Shown: positions 7,652-16,380, counted from the stretch's first letter. The stretch is 38,343 nucleotides of DNA from an uncultured Clostridia bacterium (GCA_944388495.1 CALXIZ010000130.1:1-38343); one strand, 5' to 3'. Made by a program: numbers and translations. Notes: a model not told the origin generated them from the letters alone.

Positions 7652-9025
7652 ATGGGAGAGGACAGAAAGAAATTTAAGCTCACCAGCGCCGTGCTGGCTG
7701 TCATCTGTGTCGTCTTTGTGGCGGAGGCGGCGGCTCCTGTGGCGGCTATCGGAAATTCCCAGTATTTCTGGTGGATTTTCATGATGATCGCGTTTTTACT
7801 GCCCTACGGACTGATTGCCGCTGAGCTGGGGACGACATATGACGGAGAGGGCGGCATTTATGACTGGATTTCCAAAGCGTACGGACGCCGGATGGGATCG
7901 AGGACCGCGTGGTATTACTGGGTCAACTTTCCGCTGTGGATGGCGTCTCTTGCAGTTCTTTTTCCGGAGATTATCGGAAAAGTGTCGGGCGTTGAGATCA
8001 GCGCCTGGCTTTCGCTTATCATACAGCTTGCCTTTATCTGGATCGTCGTCGTCATCAGCTTTTATCCGGTTTCCGACAGCACCTGGATTCTGAATATATC
8101 TGCCTGCATCAAGCTGCTGCTTGCCGTCAGCATCGGCGGCCTGGGAATTTACACGGCGCTGACAGAGGGAGTGGCGAATGAGTATACGCTTTCCTCTCTG
8201 CTGCCGTCCTTTGATCTGGACAGTCTGGCTTTTATTTCGGTGATTCTGTTCAATTTTCTGGGCTTTGAGGTCATCTGCACCTATGCGCCTGACATGCAGA
8301 ATCCGAAAAAACAGATTCCGGAAGCGATTATCGCCGGAGGAATCGTGATCGCACTTATTTATATCTTTTCGGCCTTCGGTATAGGCGTGGCGATCCCGAC
8401 GGAAGAGATTTCCGCCAGCTCGGGGCTCATCGACAGCTTTCAGCTGCTCCTGGGCGGATCGGGAGGAATTCTTCTCATGATCGTGTCGGTTCTGTTTCTG
8501 CTGACACTGTTCGGAAACATGATCTCCTGGTCTTTCGGCGTCAACAGTGTAGCGGCGTACGCGGCCGACAGAGGCGATCTTCCGAAATGTTTCGGCAGAA
8601 GAAGCGGCAGAAACGATATGCCTGTGGGAGCTGCCGTCATGAACGGGATACTGGCGTCGGCCATCGTCATCATCGGCGCACTGCTGCCGGAGTCAGATCT
8701 GTTCTGGAGCTTCTTCGCTCTGAATCTCGTCATGCTTCTCGTCTCTTATGTCATCATGTTTCCGGCCTTTCTGAAGCTGCGGAAAACCGACGGAGATACC
8801 GAAAGGCCGTTCCGGGTACCGGGCGGCAGAGTGATGCTCACAGTGATCACTTATGTACCGATGGTACTTCTCATCATTTCCATCATCTTCACGGCGGTTC
8901 CTTTCAGTCTGGATTATGAGACTCTGACGGAAGTGCTTCCGATCACCGTAGGCACGGCCGTCTCTCTCATCATCGGAGAAATTATTATCAGAATGCTGAA
9001 AATTCCGAAAAATACGGAAAGATAA
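7652..9025 (+). CDS. aguD: APC-superfamily amino acid/amine antiporter, probable agmatine/putrescine exchanger
   Basis: This 457-residue integral membrane protein has about twelve hydrophobic segments and the APC-family N-terminal helix with a small-residue unwound region (VAEAAAPVAAIGNSQYF). It resembles the glutamate/GABA and agmatine/putrescine exchanger branch. In the agmatine pathway such a carrier imports agmatine in exchange for putrescine, so no energy is spent on transport. It sits between ptcA and aguA with gaps of 6 and 12 bp, and AAAGGA at 7635-7640 precedes the ATG. The substrate is inferred from position; sequence alone supports only an APC permease. Confidence 0.82.
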   Translation: MGEDRKKFKLTSAVLAVICVVFVAEAAAPVAAIGNSQYFWWIFMMIAFLLPYGLIAAELGTTYDGEGGIYDWISKAYGRRMGSRTAWYYWVNFPLWMASLAVLFPEIIGKVSGVEISAWLSLIIQLAFIWIVVVISFYPVSDSTWILNISACIKLLLAVSIGGLGIYTALTEGVANEYTLSSLLPSFDLDSLAFISVILFNFLGFEVICTYAPDMQNPKKQIPEAIIAGGIVIALIYIFSAFGIGVAIPTEEISASSGLIDSFQLLLGGSGGILLMIVSVLFLLTLFGNMISWSFGVNSVAAYAADRGDLPKCFGRRSGRNDMPVGAAVMNGILASAIVIIGALLPESDLFWSFFALNLVMLLVSYVIMFPAFLKLRKTDGDTERPFRVPGGRVMLTVITYVPMVLLIISIIFTAVPFSLDYETLTEVLPITVGTAVSLIIGEIIIRMLKIPKNTER

Positions 9026-9037
9026 AGGAGGAAAATT

Positions 9038-10147
9038 ATGGCACAGAGAATTTCCGATTCCACACCGAGACAGGACGGCTTCCGCATGCCCGGCGAATTT
9101 GAACAGCAGGCAGGCATGTGGATGCTCTGGCCGGAGCGCAGCGATAACTGGAGAAACGGAGCAAAACCGGCGCAGGAGGCTTTTGCGGATGTGGCAAGGG
9201 CGATATCAGCTTTTGAACCGGTGACAGTATGTGTTTCTCCGGAGCAGTACCAAAACTGCCGCGCAAAACTGCCGCCGGAAATACGTGTGGTCGAAATGAA
9301 GAGCGATGATGCGTGGATCCGCGACTGCGGGCCCACATTCGTGACAAACGATCAGGGAGAGATCCGCGGCGTCGACTGGGAATTCAACGCCTGGGGCGGT
9401 CTTTATGACGGACTTTACTTTCCGTGGGATAACGACGATCAGGTGGCGCAGAAAGTCTGCGAGATCGAAGGGATCGATTCCTATCGCACGGACGGCTTTG
9501 TTCTGGAGGGAGGCTCCATCCACACGGACGGAGAGGGGACGGTGCTCACCACGGAGATGTGTCTTCTCTCCGACGGCAGAAATCCTCATATGGACAGACA
9601 GCAGATCGAGACGATGCTCGGAGAATATCTGAATATCGACAGAGTAATCTGGATCAGAGACGGAATCGATCCTGAGGAGACAAACGGCCACATCGACGAC
9701 GTGGCCTGCTTCATCCGTCCGGGCGAGGTGGCCTGCATCTGGACGGAGGATCGGGAGCATCCGTTTTATGAAGCGGCGCAGGCGGCGTATGAGACACTCT
9801 GCAGTGCCATCGACGCAAAAGGCAGAAAGCTGAAGGTTCATAAGCTTTGTCTGACAAAGGAGCCGGTATATCTGAAGGGAGCCGAAACCATAGATGCCGT
9901 GGAGGGTACCGTTCCGAGGGAAAACGGAGAGGTCTGCATCGCATCCTATATGAATTTTACGATCGTCAACGGCGGAGTCATCGTTCCGCAGTATGACGAT
10001 GAGAACGACAGGCTCGCTCTCGAACAGATCGCGCAGATGTTTCCGGAAAGAAGAGTCGTCGGTGTATCCACAAAAGAAATCGCCTACGGCGGCGGAAATA
10101 TTCACGGCATCACACAGCAGCAGCCGGTGCCGGTGGTGAGAAACTGA
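9038..10147 (+). CDS. aguA: Agmatine deiminase homologue with the catalytic cysteine replaced by glycine
   Basis: AguA converts agmatine to N-carbamoylputrescine and ammonia by a covalent Cys mechanism (guanidino-modifying superfamily). The 369-residue protein is full length and keeps WPERSDNWR, Asp96 in WIRDCGP, WEFNAWGG, LEGGSIHTDG, His218 and Asp220 in NGHIDD, and the C-terminal YGGGNIH. Directly after that His the family has the nucleophilic Cys (GGGNIHC), which is residue 357 in the Enterococcus enzyme. Here residue 357 is Gly, encoded by GGC at 10106-10108. One base change from TGC would explain it. Every other active-site residue I can place keeps the same numbering. Without the thiol, normal deiminase activity is not expected. 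An AAGGAGG site serves the ATG. Confidence 0.9.
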   Translation: MAQRISDSTPRQDGFRMPGEFEQQAGMWMLWPERSDNWRNGAKPAQEAFADVARAISAFEPVTVCVSPEQYQNCRAKLPPEIRVVEMKSDDAWIRDCGPTFVTNDQGEIRGVDWEFNAWGGLYDGLYFPWDNDDQVAQKVCEIEGIDSYRTDGFVLEGGSIHTDGEGTVLTTEMCLLSDGRNPHMDRQQIETMLGEYLNIDRVIWIRDGIDPEETNGHIDDVACFIRPGEVACIWTEDREHPFYEAAQAAYETLCSAIDAKGRKLKVHKLCLTKEPVYLKGAETIDAVEGTVPRENGEVCIASYMNFTIVNGGVIVPQYDDENDRLALEQIAQMFPERRVVGVSTKEIAYGGGNIHGITQQQPVPVVRN

Positions 10148-10173
10148 TACGGAGAGCGGAAGCGGAGGAAAAA

Positions 10174-11118
10174 ATGTCACGGATTGTAATCGCGCTGGGA
10201 GGCAATGCTCTCGGAAAAGACGCTTCGGAACAGAAAAAGAAAATCAGAGAAGCCTGTCCGTCGCTCGTCGGTCTGATCGAACAGGGACATGAGATCATCA
10301 TCAGCCACGGAAACGGACCTCAGGTGGGCATGATTCAGACGGCCTTTGATACTGCGTCGAATCAGTCGGAAAAAATCCCGCCGATGGAACTGACGGAATG
10401 CACGGCCATGAGTCAGGGATATATAGGCTATCATCTTCAGCAGGGAATCGCCAGAGAACTCAGAATTCAGAAGATGCCCTGGCACGTGGCGACTGTGGTG
10501 ACGCAGACGCTTGTGGATGGCGATGATGCTGCTTTCCGGAATCCGGAAAAACCGATCGGAGCTTTTTATACAGAAGAGGAGGCAGAACAGCTGAAAGAGA
10601 AGTATCCGGACTTTGTCTTCCGGCAGGATTCCGGACGGGGATACCGGAGAATGGTTCCGTCGCCGAAGCCGGTGGATATCGTGGAGAAAGCATCCATCCT
10701 GAATCTTCTGGATAATGAATATATCGTCATCGCCTGCGGAGGCGGCGGAATTCCCGTTGTGCGCGATGAAGAGGGCGATCTCGCAGGTGTGCCGGCTGTC
10801 GTGGACAAGGACTATGCGTCCGCAAAGCTGGCGGAAGCCGTTGGGGCGGAATATCTGTTTATCCTGACGGCGGTGGAACGTGTCTGTCTGGATTTCGGCC
10901 TGCCGTCAGAGCGGGAAATTTCTGAGATGACGGCGGATGAGGCGGAAAAATGGTGCCGGGAGGGCCAGTTTGCTCCCGGCTCTATGCTGCCGAAGGTAGA
11001 AGCGGCTGTCGCCTTCGCCCGGGCGAAGAAGGGCAACCGGGCGGTTATCGCTTCTCTGGAAAAAGCGCCGCTGGCCATGCGGGGCGAGAGCGGCACGGTG
11101 ATTACGGCGGAACAGTGA
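10174..11118 (+). CDS. arcC: Carbamate kinase
   Basis: Carbamate kinase transfers phosphate from carbamoyl phosphate to ADP, giving ATP, CO2 and ammonia; it is the energy-yielding last step of agmatine or arginine catabolism. The 314-residue protein shows IALGGNALGK at the N-terminus, SHGNGPQVGM, the GGGGIPVV loop, the VVDKDYASAKLAE segment and the C-terminal APGSMLPKVEAA. It lies 26 bp after aguA behind a GGAGG site and completes the ptcA-antiporter-aguA-kinase order known from agmatine clusters (the kinase is also called aguC there). A terminator follows at 11246-11290. Confidence 0.95.
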   Translation: MSRIVIALGGNALGKDASEQKKKIREACPSLVGLIEQGHEIIISHGNGPQVGMIQTAFDTASNQSEKIPPMELTECTAMSQGYIGYHLQQGIARELRIQKMPWHVATVVTQTLVDGDDAAFRNPEKPIGAFYTEEEAEQLKEKYPDFVFRQDSGRGYRRMVPSPKPVDIVEKASILNLLDNEYIVIACGGGGIPVVRDEEGDLAGVPAVVDKDYASAKLAEAVGAEYLFILTAVERVCLDFGLPSEREISEMTADEAEKWCREGQFAPGSMLPKVEAAVAFARAKKGNRAVIASLEKAPLAMRGESGTVITAEQ

Positions 11119-11245
11119 CTCACGCACTCTTTTCGCTGAAAAAAGAGATTCGCATGATCGTGAGAAGCGGTTTAAAAAACCGGAAGAGACAGAAAAAAAC
11201 ATCAGATATCGGCAGAGGAAGAATTCATGAAATCCTGCGGCAGAG

Positions 11246-11290
11246 AAAGCTCAGAACCGTGTCAGCTCTTACGGCTCTGAGCTTTTTCTC
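11246..11290 (+). terminator. Intrinsic terminator of the agmatine operon
   Basis: A 15-bp stem (11246-11260 with 11271-11285, one mismatch) closes a 10-nt loop, and a T-rich run (TTTTTCTCT) follows from 11283. Confidence 0.85.
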
Positions 11291-11306
11291 TGAGAAGGCA
11301 GAGAGG

Positions 11307-11322
11307 AGTTTCACGTGAAACA
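11307..11322. promoter_or_regulatory. parS centromere-like site for ParB/Spo0J
   Basis: AGTTTCACGTGAAACA matches the Bacillus parS consensus TGTTNCACGTGAAACA at all but the first base and contains the full palindromic core GTTTCACGTGAAAC. Such sites load ParB clamps for chromosome segregation and cluster near the replication origin. It lies between a terminator and a promoter, outside any gene. Confidence 0.85.
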
Positions 11323-11404
11323 GAACGGACGGATGAAGGAGATGAAAGAACGGTCTGAGGGAAGCGAAGCGGCGTAATGGCAGGGTGTTTCATAATTTTG
11401 CTAT

Positions 11405-11433
11405 TTGACGGCATGGCTCAAACATAATAAAAT
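11405..11433 (+). promoter_or_regulatory. Candidate promoter of pyrB-pyrI-argF
   Basis: TTGACG (11405-11410), a 17-bp spacer and TAAAAT (11428-11433). Transcription from about 11440 would leave a leader of some 40 nt, too short for a PyrR-type attenuator, and none is visible. Confidence 0.5.
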
Positions 11434-11481
11434 CATAATCGGAAAATATGCAATCGGATAACAGGAAAAAGGAGGAGTAAT

Positions 11482-12408
11482 ATGAGACATTTGCTGCGTC
11501 CTACCGATTTTACACGGGAAGAGATCGGTGAACTGATTGAAACGGCGCAGGATATTCAGGCTCATCCTGAAAAATATGCCCACGTCGCCGACGGAAAAAA
11601 GCTGGCGACCTGTTTTTATGAGCCGAGTACCCGTACACGTCTCAGTTTTGAGTCGGCGATGATCCGGCTGGGCGGGAGCGTTCTGGGGTTTGCCAGCGCG
11701 GATTCGTCGTCTGCTTCAAAGGGTGAGAGCGTGGCGGATACGGTACGCGTCGTCGGCGTCTATTCGGATATCATAGCCATGCGCCATCCGAAGGAAGGAG
11801 CTCCTATGGCGGCTGCCGACAAATCGCCGGTTCCGATCATCAATGCCGGGGACGGCGGACATCAGCATCCGACGCAGACTCTCACGGACCTCCTCACGAT
11901 CAAAGCGGAAAAAGGCCGACTCTCCGATCTGACTATCGGTCTGTGCGGCGATCTGAAATTCGGACGTACGGTTCATTCTCTCATCACGGCGCTGATCCGC
12001 TATGAAAATATCCGCTTTATTCTGATCTCTCCGGATGAACTGAGGGTTCCGGATTTTGTCCGCCACGATGTCCTGGAGAAGAACGGGATTCCTTTTGAAG
12101 AGGTCGATGATCTGGAAGAGGCGATGCCGAAGCTGGATATTCTCTACATGACCAGAGTGCAGAGAGAGCGCTTCTTCAACGAAGCGGATTATATCCGCCT
12201 GAAAGACAGATATATTCTCGACCGCAGCAAGATGAAACTGGCGCCGGAGGATATGATCGTCATGCATCCGCTGCCGCGTGTCAATGAGATTTCCGTCGAA
12301 GTGGACGATGATCCGCGGGCGATGTATTTCAGACAGGCAGAGTACGGCGTCTATATCCGGATGGCACTGATCATGAAACTTCTGGGACTGGAGGCACCGA
12401 AATGTTAA
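11482..12408 (+). CDS. pyrB: Aspartate carbamoyltransferase, catalytic subunit
   Basis: PyrB joins carbamoyl phosphate to aspartate, the committed step of pyrimidine synthesis. The 308-residue protein has the carbamoyl-phosphate loop S49-T-R-T-R53, the ATCase-specific [12 protein letters not shown] loop, [12 protein letters not shown] and the aspartate-binding [11 protein letters not shown]. It starts behind a strong AAGGAGGAG site. Its 3' end overlaps pyrI by 7 bp, so the two subunits are translationally coupled, as expected for an allosteric PyrB-PyrI holoenzyme. Confidence 0.96.
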   Translation: MRHLLRPTDFTREEIGELIETAQDIQAHPEKYAHVADGKKLATCFYEPSTRTRLSFESAMIRLGGSVLGFASADSSSASKGESVADTVRVVGVYSDIIAMRHPKEGAPMAAADKSPVPIINAGDGGHQHPTQTLTDLLTIKAEKGRLSDLTIGLCGDLKFGRTVHSLITALIRYENIRFILISPDELRVPDFVRHDVLEKNGIPFEEVDDLEEAMPKLDILYMTRVQRERFFNEADYIRLKDRYILDRSKMKLAPEDMIVMHPLPRVNEISVEVDDDPRAMYFRQAEYGVYIRMALIMKLLGLEAPKC

Positions 12409-12833
12409 ATATCAGCGGAATCGAAAACGGCTATGTCATCGATCACATCAGGGCGGGAAAAAGTCTCGTCATTTACGATCTGCTGAATCTCGCCGAGTAT
12501 GACGGGCAGGTGGCAATCATCAAAAATGCCCGCAGCAAAAAACAGGGACTGAAGGATATCATCAAGATCGAGGGACTGGTGGACATGGATCTGAATCTGC
12601 TGGGCTTTCTTGACGACAACATCACCATAAATGTGATCCGCAACGGAGAAATCATCGAAAAGCGGAAACTGACGCTGCCGGAAAAAATCATCGGCCTGGC
12701 GAAGTGTAAAAACCCGCGCTGCATCACATCGGTCGAGCAGGGACTGAAGCATGAGTTCATACTCACCGATCCCGAAAACAGAGTATACCGCTGCAGATAC
12801 TGTGAGGAAAAGTATGAGGAGGAGAACAGATAA
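12402..12833 (+). CDS. pyrI: Aspartate carbamoyltransferase, regulatory subunit
   Basis: PyrI binds CTP/ATP and sets the activity of PyrB. The 143-residue protein has the N-terminal nucleotide-binding domain ([14 protein letters not shown], then a ferredoxin-like fold) and the C-terminal zinc domain with CKNPRC and CRYC, giving the four Cys ligands in Cx4C...Cx2C arrangement. It overlaps the end of pyrB, and its stop codon is directly followed by the start codon of the next gene. Confidence 0.95.
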   Translation: MLNISGIENGYVIDHIRAGKSLVIYDLLNLAEYDGQVAIIKNARSKKQGLKDIIKIEGLVDMDLNLLGFLDDNITINVIRNGEIIEKRKLTLPEKIIGLAKCKNPRCITSVEQGLKHEFILTDPENRVYRCRYCEEKYEEENR

Positions 12834-13817
12834 ATGGATTTAAAGGGAAGAAATTTTCTGAAGATAAAAGATTTTACCCCGGAGGAGATCACTTATCTCA
12901 TCGATCTGGCGGCCGATCTCAAGGCGAAAAAAAAGGCAGGGGAACCGGTGGACATGTTCCGCGGAAAAAATATCGCTCTGATCTTTGAAAAGACAAGCAC
13001 ACGAACCAGATGCGCATTTGAGGTGGCCGGGTATGATCTCGGCATGGGAGTCACCTATCTCGATCCGTCCGGTTCGCAGATCGGCAAAAAAGAGAGCATC
13101 GCCGATACGGCAAAGGTACTCGGCCGCATGTTCGACGGTATCGAATACCGCGGATTCGGACAGGAAATTGTGGAAGAGCTGGCTGAGCATGCCGGTGTGC
13201 CGGTATGGAACGGTCTGACGAATGAATCTCATCCGACACAGATTCTGGCGGACTTCCTCACGATCCGCGAGCATTTCGGCCGCCTGAAGGATATCCGTTT
13301 CACCTATATGGGCGATGCCAGATATAATATGGGGAATTCTCTCATGGTGGGCTGCGCAAAAATGGGAATGCACTTTACCGCCTGCACGTCGGAAAAATAC
13401 TTCCCTGATCCGCAGCTGGTAAGATACTGTGAGGAACTGGCATCTCAGACCGGCGGCAGCGTCCGGCTGACGGAAGATCCGCAGGAAGGAACGAAAAATG
13501 CGGACGTGATTTACACCGATGTCTGGGTATCCATGGGCGAGCCGGATGAAGTATGGGCGGAGAGAATCAGAGAGCTCCTTCCGTATCAGGTAAATAAAAA
13601 GATCATGGAAAATGCGGGACCTCAGTGTGTCTTCATGCACTGTCTGCCGGCCTTCCACGATCTGAACACCGTGATCGGCGCCGAAATCGGGAAAAAATTC
13701 GGAATCAGCGAGATGGAAGTGACGGACGAGGTTTTCCTGTCTCCTCAGTCCATCGTCTTTGATGAAGCGGAAAACAGGATGCATACGATCAAAGCCGTGA
13801 TGGCAGCGACGCTGTGA
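12834..13817 (+). CDS. argF: Ornithine carbamoyltransferase
   Basis: OTCase interconverts ornithine plus carbamoyl phosphate and citrulline. The 327-residue protein carries [15 protein letters not shown], the OTC-type [10 protein letters not shown] loop, [12 protein letters not shown], the ornithine-binding region DVWVSMG, and MHCLPAFHD. The ATG directly abuts the pyrI stop with zero spacing, so it is in the pyr operon. Its ribosome site (GAGGAG) lies inside pyrI. Whether it works in arginine synthesis (ArgF) or breakdown (ArcB) cannot be settled from the sequence; the pyr context, with shared use of carbamoyl phosphate, favours the synthetic role. No arginine deiminase gene is in view. Confidence 0.92.
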   Translation: MDLKGRNFLKIKDFTPEEITYLIDLAADLKAKKKAGEPVDMFRGKNIALIFEKTSTRTRCAFEVAGYDLGMGVTYLDPSGSQIGKKESIADTAKVLGRMFDGIEYRGFGQEIVEELAEHAGVPVWNGLTNESHPTQILADFLTIREHFGRLKDIRFTYMGDARYNMGNSLMVGCAKMGMHFTACTSEKYFPDPQLVRYCEELASQTGGSVRLTEDPQEGTKNADVIYTDVWVSMGEPDEVWAERIRELLPYQVNKKIMENAGPQCVFMHCLPAFHDLNTVIGAEIGKKFGISEMEVTDEVFLSPQSIVFDEAENRMHTIKAVMAATL

Positions 13818-13935
13818 TATATCATGTGAAAATTACCGTGTCTCACGGCGGAGAAAACCGCTTAGAACGGAATCTCTGAAAATATATTCTGAAGTTTAAG
13901 CTGATGACAGACTGATACGGCGGAAAGGAATGAAT

Positions 13936-14343
13936 ATGAGAAAAGCATCTGTGGAACTGAGAGTGGCATTTGCGGATCTGGACGGCATGCGGGCCGTATA
14001 TCATACGAATTATATCAAATGGTTTGACCTGGCCCGTACAAAGCTGTTCCGGGAGGCCGGATTTCATATGGAAAAATGGGAGGAAGGAGGAATCCTGCTT
14101 CCTCTGGTGGTATGCCACTGCGAATACAAAGAAGGAGCCGTATTCGACGATCCGCTGAAGGTGACGGCCGAGGTGCAGGAAGTGAAGGGAAAAGTCGTGA
14201 CTCTCGTCTATGAAATTGAAAATCTGAATACGGGGCGTGTCATATCCACAGGGCTTACGAAGCAGGTCTTCTGTGACGAAAATTCAAAATCCTTCGTACT
14301 GCAGGAAAAATATCCGGAGCTTTACCGGAATCTTATCGATTAG
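13936..14343 (+). CDS. Acyl-CoA thioesterase of the 4-hydroxybenzoyl-CoA/YbgC hotdog family
   Basis: This 135-residue single hotdog domain has the family pattern near the N-terminus: FADLDGMRAVYHTNYIKWFD, with the Asp, Tyr-His and Asn-Tyr positions of the YbgC group, followed by the domain core to VFCDENSKS. Such enzymes hydrolyse acyl-CoA or acyl-ACP thioesters; the substrate here is unknown. An in-frame ATG at 13930 overlaps the AAAGGA site, so the ATG at 13936, 6 nt downstream of it, is chosen. It lies 118 bp after argF with only weak hairpins between, so it may share that transcript. A strong terminator follows. Confidence 0.85.
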   Translation: MRKASVELRVAFADLDGMRAVYHTNYIKWFDLARTKLFREAGFHMEKWEEGGILLPLVVCHCEYKEGAVFDDPLKVTAEVQEVKGKVVTLVYEIENLNTGRVISTGLTKQVFCDENSKSFVLQEKYPELYRNLID

Positions 14344-14434
14344 AAAAAAGAAAAAATCCGGACAGAAAAATCCGCTGAAGTCCTGCGCGGCAGAAAAAAG
14401 CGGCGGGAGATGAACCGGGAAAAAATGTAACGCA

Positions 14435-14472
14435 AAAACAGCTGTCTTCCTCACCGGAGACGGCTGTTTTCC
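14435..14472 (+). terminator. Intrinsic terminator after the thioesterase gene
   Basis: A 15-bp stem (14435-14449 with 14456-14470, two G-U pairs) closes a 6-nt loop and ends in TTTT. It begins with AAAA, so it could also act on the opposite strand. Confidence 0.85.
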
Positions 14473-14548
14473 GTTATCGGAGCAGGAAACCGCAGAAGTC
14501 CGGCCACAGTATTTTTACGTTACTTTCTACATAATTCCGATCGATCTA

Positions 14549-14557
14549 TGCTATACT
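14549..14557 (+). promoter_or_regulatory. Extended -10 promoter of ddl
   Basis: TGCTATACT is an extended -10 element (TG, one base, TATACT at 14552-14557). No convincing -35 box lies 16-18 bp upstream, as is common for extended -10 promoters. Confidence 0.55.
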
Positions 14558-14682
14558 AATTGAGAAAACAGACTTATGGATACGGGACTCCGGCGGAACC
14601 GGACGGACAGGAAAAGAGGAAAATGATCCGGAAGGTGAAGAGGCGGAAAAATTCCCGTTTGTGGTGAGAGGTAGCAGCAGAG

Positions 14683-15780
14683 ATGAAAAAACTGGGTATT
14701 ATTTTCGGGGGAAGGTCGGAGGAACACGAAATTTCCAGAATGTCGGCGGTTTCTGTCATCCGCGCGATAGACCGGTCAAAATATGAGATCGTCCCTATCG
14801 GTATTACGAAGGACGGAAGATGGTATCTGTATGACGGACCGGTAGAAAAGATCGCGACGGGGGAATGGGAAGCCGAAGCGGTGAAAGCTCTGGCGGAAAA
14901 TCCGCAGAAGTATGATTTTTCCGTCGTCGGCGCCGGAGGAAGAACTCTCTGCGATGTGATCGACTTTGCACTGCCCGTGGTACACGGTACATACTGTGAG
15001 GACGGGAAACTCCAGGGACTTCTGGAAATGGCCGGCATTCCTTACGGAGGCTGCGGCGTTACGGCGTCGGCAGCCGCGATGGATAAAATTATAGCGAAAG
15101 AACTGTTTATCAGAGCCGGAATTCCGGTATGCCCGTATGTGGCAGTCACATCAGAGGAGCTCCTCCGGGATCCGTCAGGTGTGGCCGCCCGCATCGAAGA
15201 GAAGCTCGGATATCCGGTCTATGTCAAACCGGCGAATCAGGGCTCGAGTGTGGGCATCTCAAAGGTTGAGGATCACAGTCAGATTCTGAAAGCGCTGAAT
15301 TATGCCGCGGAATTTGACAGACGCCTGCTGGTGGAGAAGGGACTGTCCTGCAGAGAGATCGAGACGGCTGTTCTGGGAAGAGGCGGCAGTGTCAGAGCTG
15401 CTGTGACGGGCGAAATTATCGCTACAGAGGATTTTTACGATTACGACGCGAAATATGTTGACGACGGAAAACCGAAAATGCAGATTCCGGCTGATATTCC
15501 CGCGGAAATGTCGGAGAAGATCCGTGAGTATGCGGTAAAAGGCTTTCAGATGCTGGACGGAGAGGGCTTTGCCCGCTGCGATTTCTTCGTCGACCGGGAT
15601 ACCCGGGAAATTTATCTGAATGAGATCAATACGATTCCGGGATTCACCTCATTCAGCATGTTCCCTCTGCTCTGGGAGCAGGCCGGCTCTGCATATCCGG
15701 ATACAATCGAAAGGATCATTGAGTTAGGTTATGAAAGATATTATGCTGAGAATCATCGGCAGACAGATCGACAGAAATGA
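14683..15780 (+). CDS. ddl: D-alanine--D-alanine ligase
   Basis: Ddl joins two D-alanines with ATP for the peptidoglycan stem peptide. The 365-residue ATP-grasp protein begins with the family signature LGIIFGGRSEEHEIS and has VVHGTYCEDGKLQGLLE, the YPVYVKPANQGSSVGISKV nucleotide loop, ARCDFFVD and the metal-binding LNEINTIPGFTSFSMFP. A typical Ddl ends close to ELGYERYYAE; this frame continues to TDRQK through a 50-bp overlap with the next gene. The tail is probably non-essential sequence read through the next gene's start. Confidence 0.95.
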   Translation: MKKLGIIFGGRSEEHEISRMSAVSVIRAIDRSKYEIVPIGITKDGRWYLYDGPVEKIATGEWEAEAVKALAENPQKYDFSVVGAGGRTLCDVIDFALPVVHGTYCEDGKLQGLLEMAGIPYGGCGVTASAAAMDKIIAKELFIRAGIPVCPYVAVTSEELLRDPSGVAARIEEKLGYPVYVKPANQGSSVGISKVEDHSQILKALNYAAEFDRRLLVEKGLSCREIETAVLGRGGSVRAAVTGEIIATEDFYDYDAKYVDDGKPKMQIPADIPAEMSEKIREYAVKGFQMLDGEGFARCDFFVDRDTREIYLNEINTIPGFTSFSMFPLLWEQAGSAYPDTIERIIELGYERYYAENHRQTDRQK

Positions 15781-16213
15781 TGAAGTGGCCGATGAAACGA
15801 TCGAATTCATGACAGAAGGAAAAGCTTACAGAAAAGGAGATTCCACGTATATCGTCTATGAGGAGAGTGAGATGTCCGGCATGCAGGGCGTAAAGACGAC
15901 GCTTCGCATCGACCGGGACGGTTCCGTGCGCATGAAGCGCTTCGGAAGCGGCGTCATGCTCGATACGGTGATGGAATTTCATCAGGGAAAACGTTTTAAC
16001 AGTCTTTACGAGACGCCGTTCGGCGTCTTTGAAATGGAGGTTCTGACAAACAGCGTCGTCAATGACCTGGAACCGGAGAAAATTACGGGAAATCTCTTCA
16101 TCGATTATGAGATCGCGCTGAAAGGACTTTCCGAGACGAGAAGTCTGCTCAATATAGAAGTGAGCGACATATCCGGCCAGCCTTCTGCGGAGAATCAGGC
16201 CTGTCCGAACTGA
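15731..16213 (+). CDS. DUF1934/YwiB-family beta-barrel protein
   Basis: This 160-residue protein fits the YwiB/DUF1934 family, a small calycin-like beta-barrel of unknown function found across Firmicutes. Supporting features are the N-terminal IIGRQID, IEFMTEGKAYRKGDSTYIVYEE (written here in two overlapping parts: IEFMTEGKAY and KGDSTYIVYEE), the TTLRIDRDGSVRMKRFG core, and the late IDYEIALKGLSETRS. It overlaps ddl by 50 bp. An alternative ATG at 15743 would shorten the overlap to 38 bp; neither has a strong ribosome site, so translation may be coupled to ddl. Confidence 0.75.
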   Translation: MKDIMLRIIGRQIDRNDEVADETIEFMTEGKAYRKGDSTYIVYEESEMSGMQGVKTTLRIDRDGSVRMKRFGSGVMLDTVMEFHQGKRFNSLYETPFGVFEMEVLTNSVVNDLEPEKITGNLFIDYEIALKGLSETRSLLNIEVSDISGQPSAENQACPN

Positions 16214-16380
16214 AGACGGCGCAGCGAATCCGAAAGAGAATAAAAAACACGCACACGCGTATCTGCAGACGGTCTGTCCAAAACGGACGGTACACAGAGC
16301 TTCTGTACGGAAAAAAGAACTGTTCAAAAAAAGAGTTAGCGTATAGAGTATAGAAAGTGGCTTGATTTTGGGAAATAATT

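Larger units (their letters stand above)
11119..11481 (+). other. Intergenic region with terminator, parS site and pyrB promoter
   Basis: This 363-bp spacer contains the agmatine-operon terminator, a parS site and a promoter, listed separately. It also holds two very short frames behind plausible ribosome sites: ATG 11227 to TGA 11280 (17 codons, running into the terminator stem) and GTG 11315 to TAA 11377 (20 codons, starting inside parS behind AGGAG at 11304-11308). Neither resembles a known peptide and I do not call them genes. Confidence 0.5.
14344..14682 (+). other. Intergenic region between the thioesterase gene and ddl
   Basis: This 339-bp spacer is A- and purine-rich. It contains one clear terminator (14435-14472) and one extended -10 promoter (14549-14557), each listed separately. 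The leader from about 14564 to the ddl start is some 120 nt long; I recognise no riboswitch or T-box in it and see no gene. Confidence 0.6.

Noticed and set aside
11119..11164. Hairpin CTCACG...CGTGAG with an inner CTCTTTT/AAAAGAG stem right after carbamate kinase
   Set aside because: No T-tract follows; the stronger terminator at 11246-11290 explains termination better.
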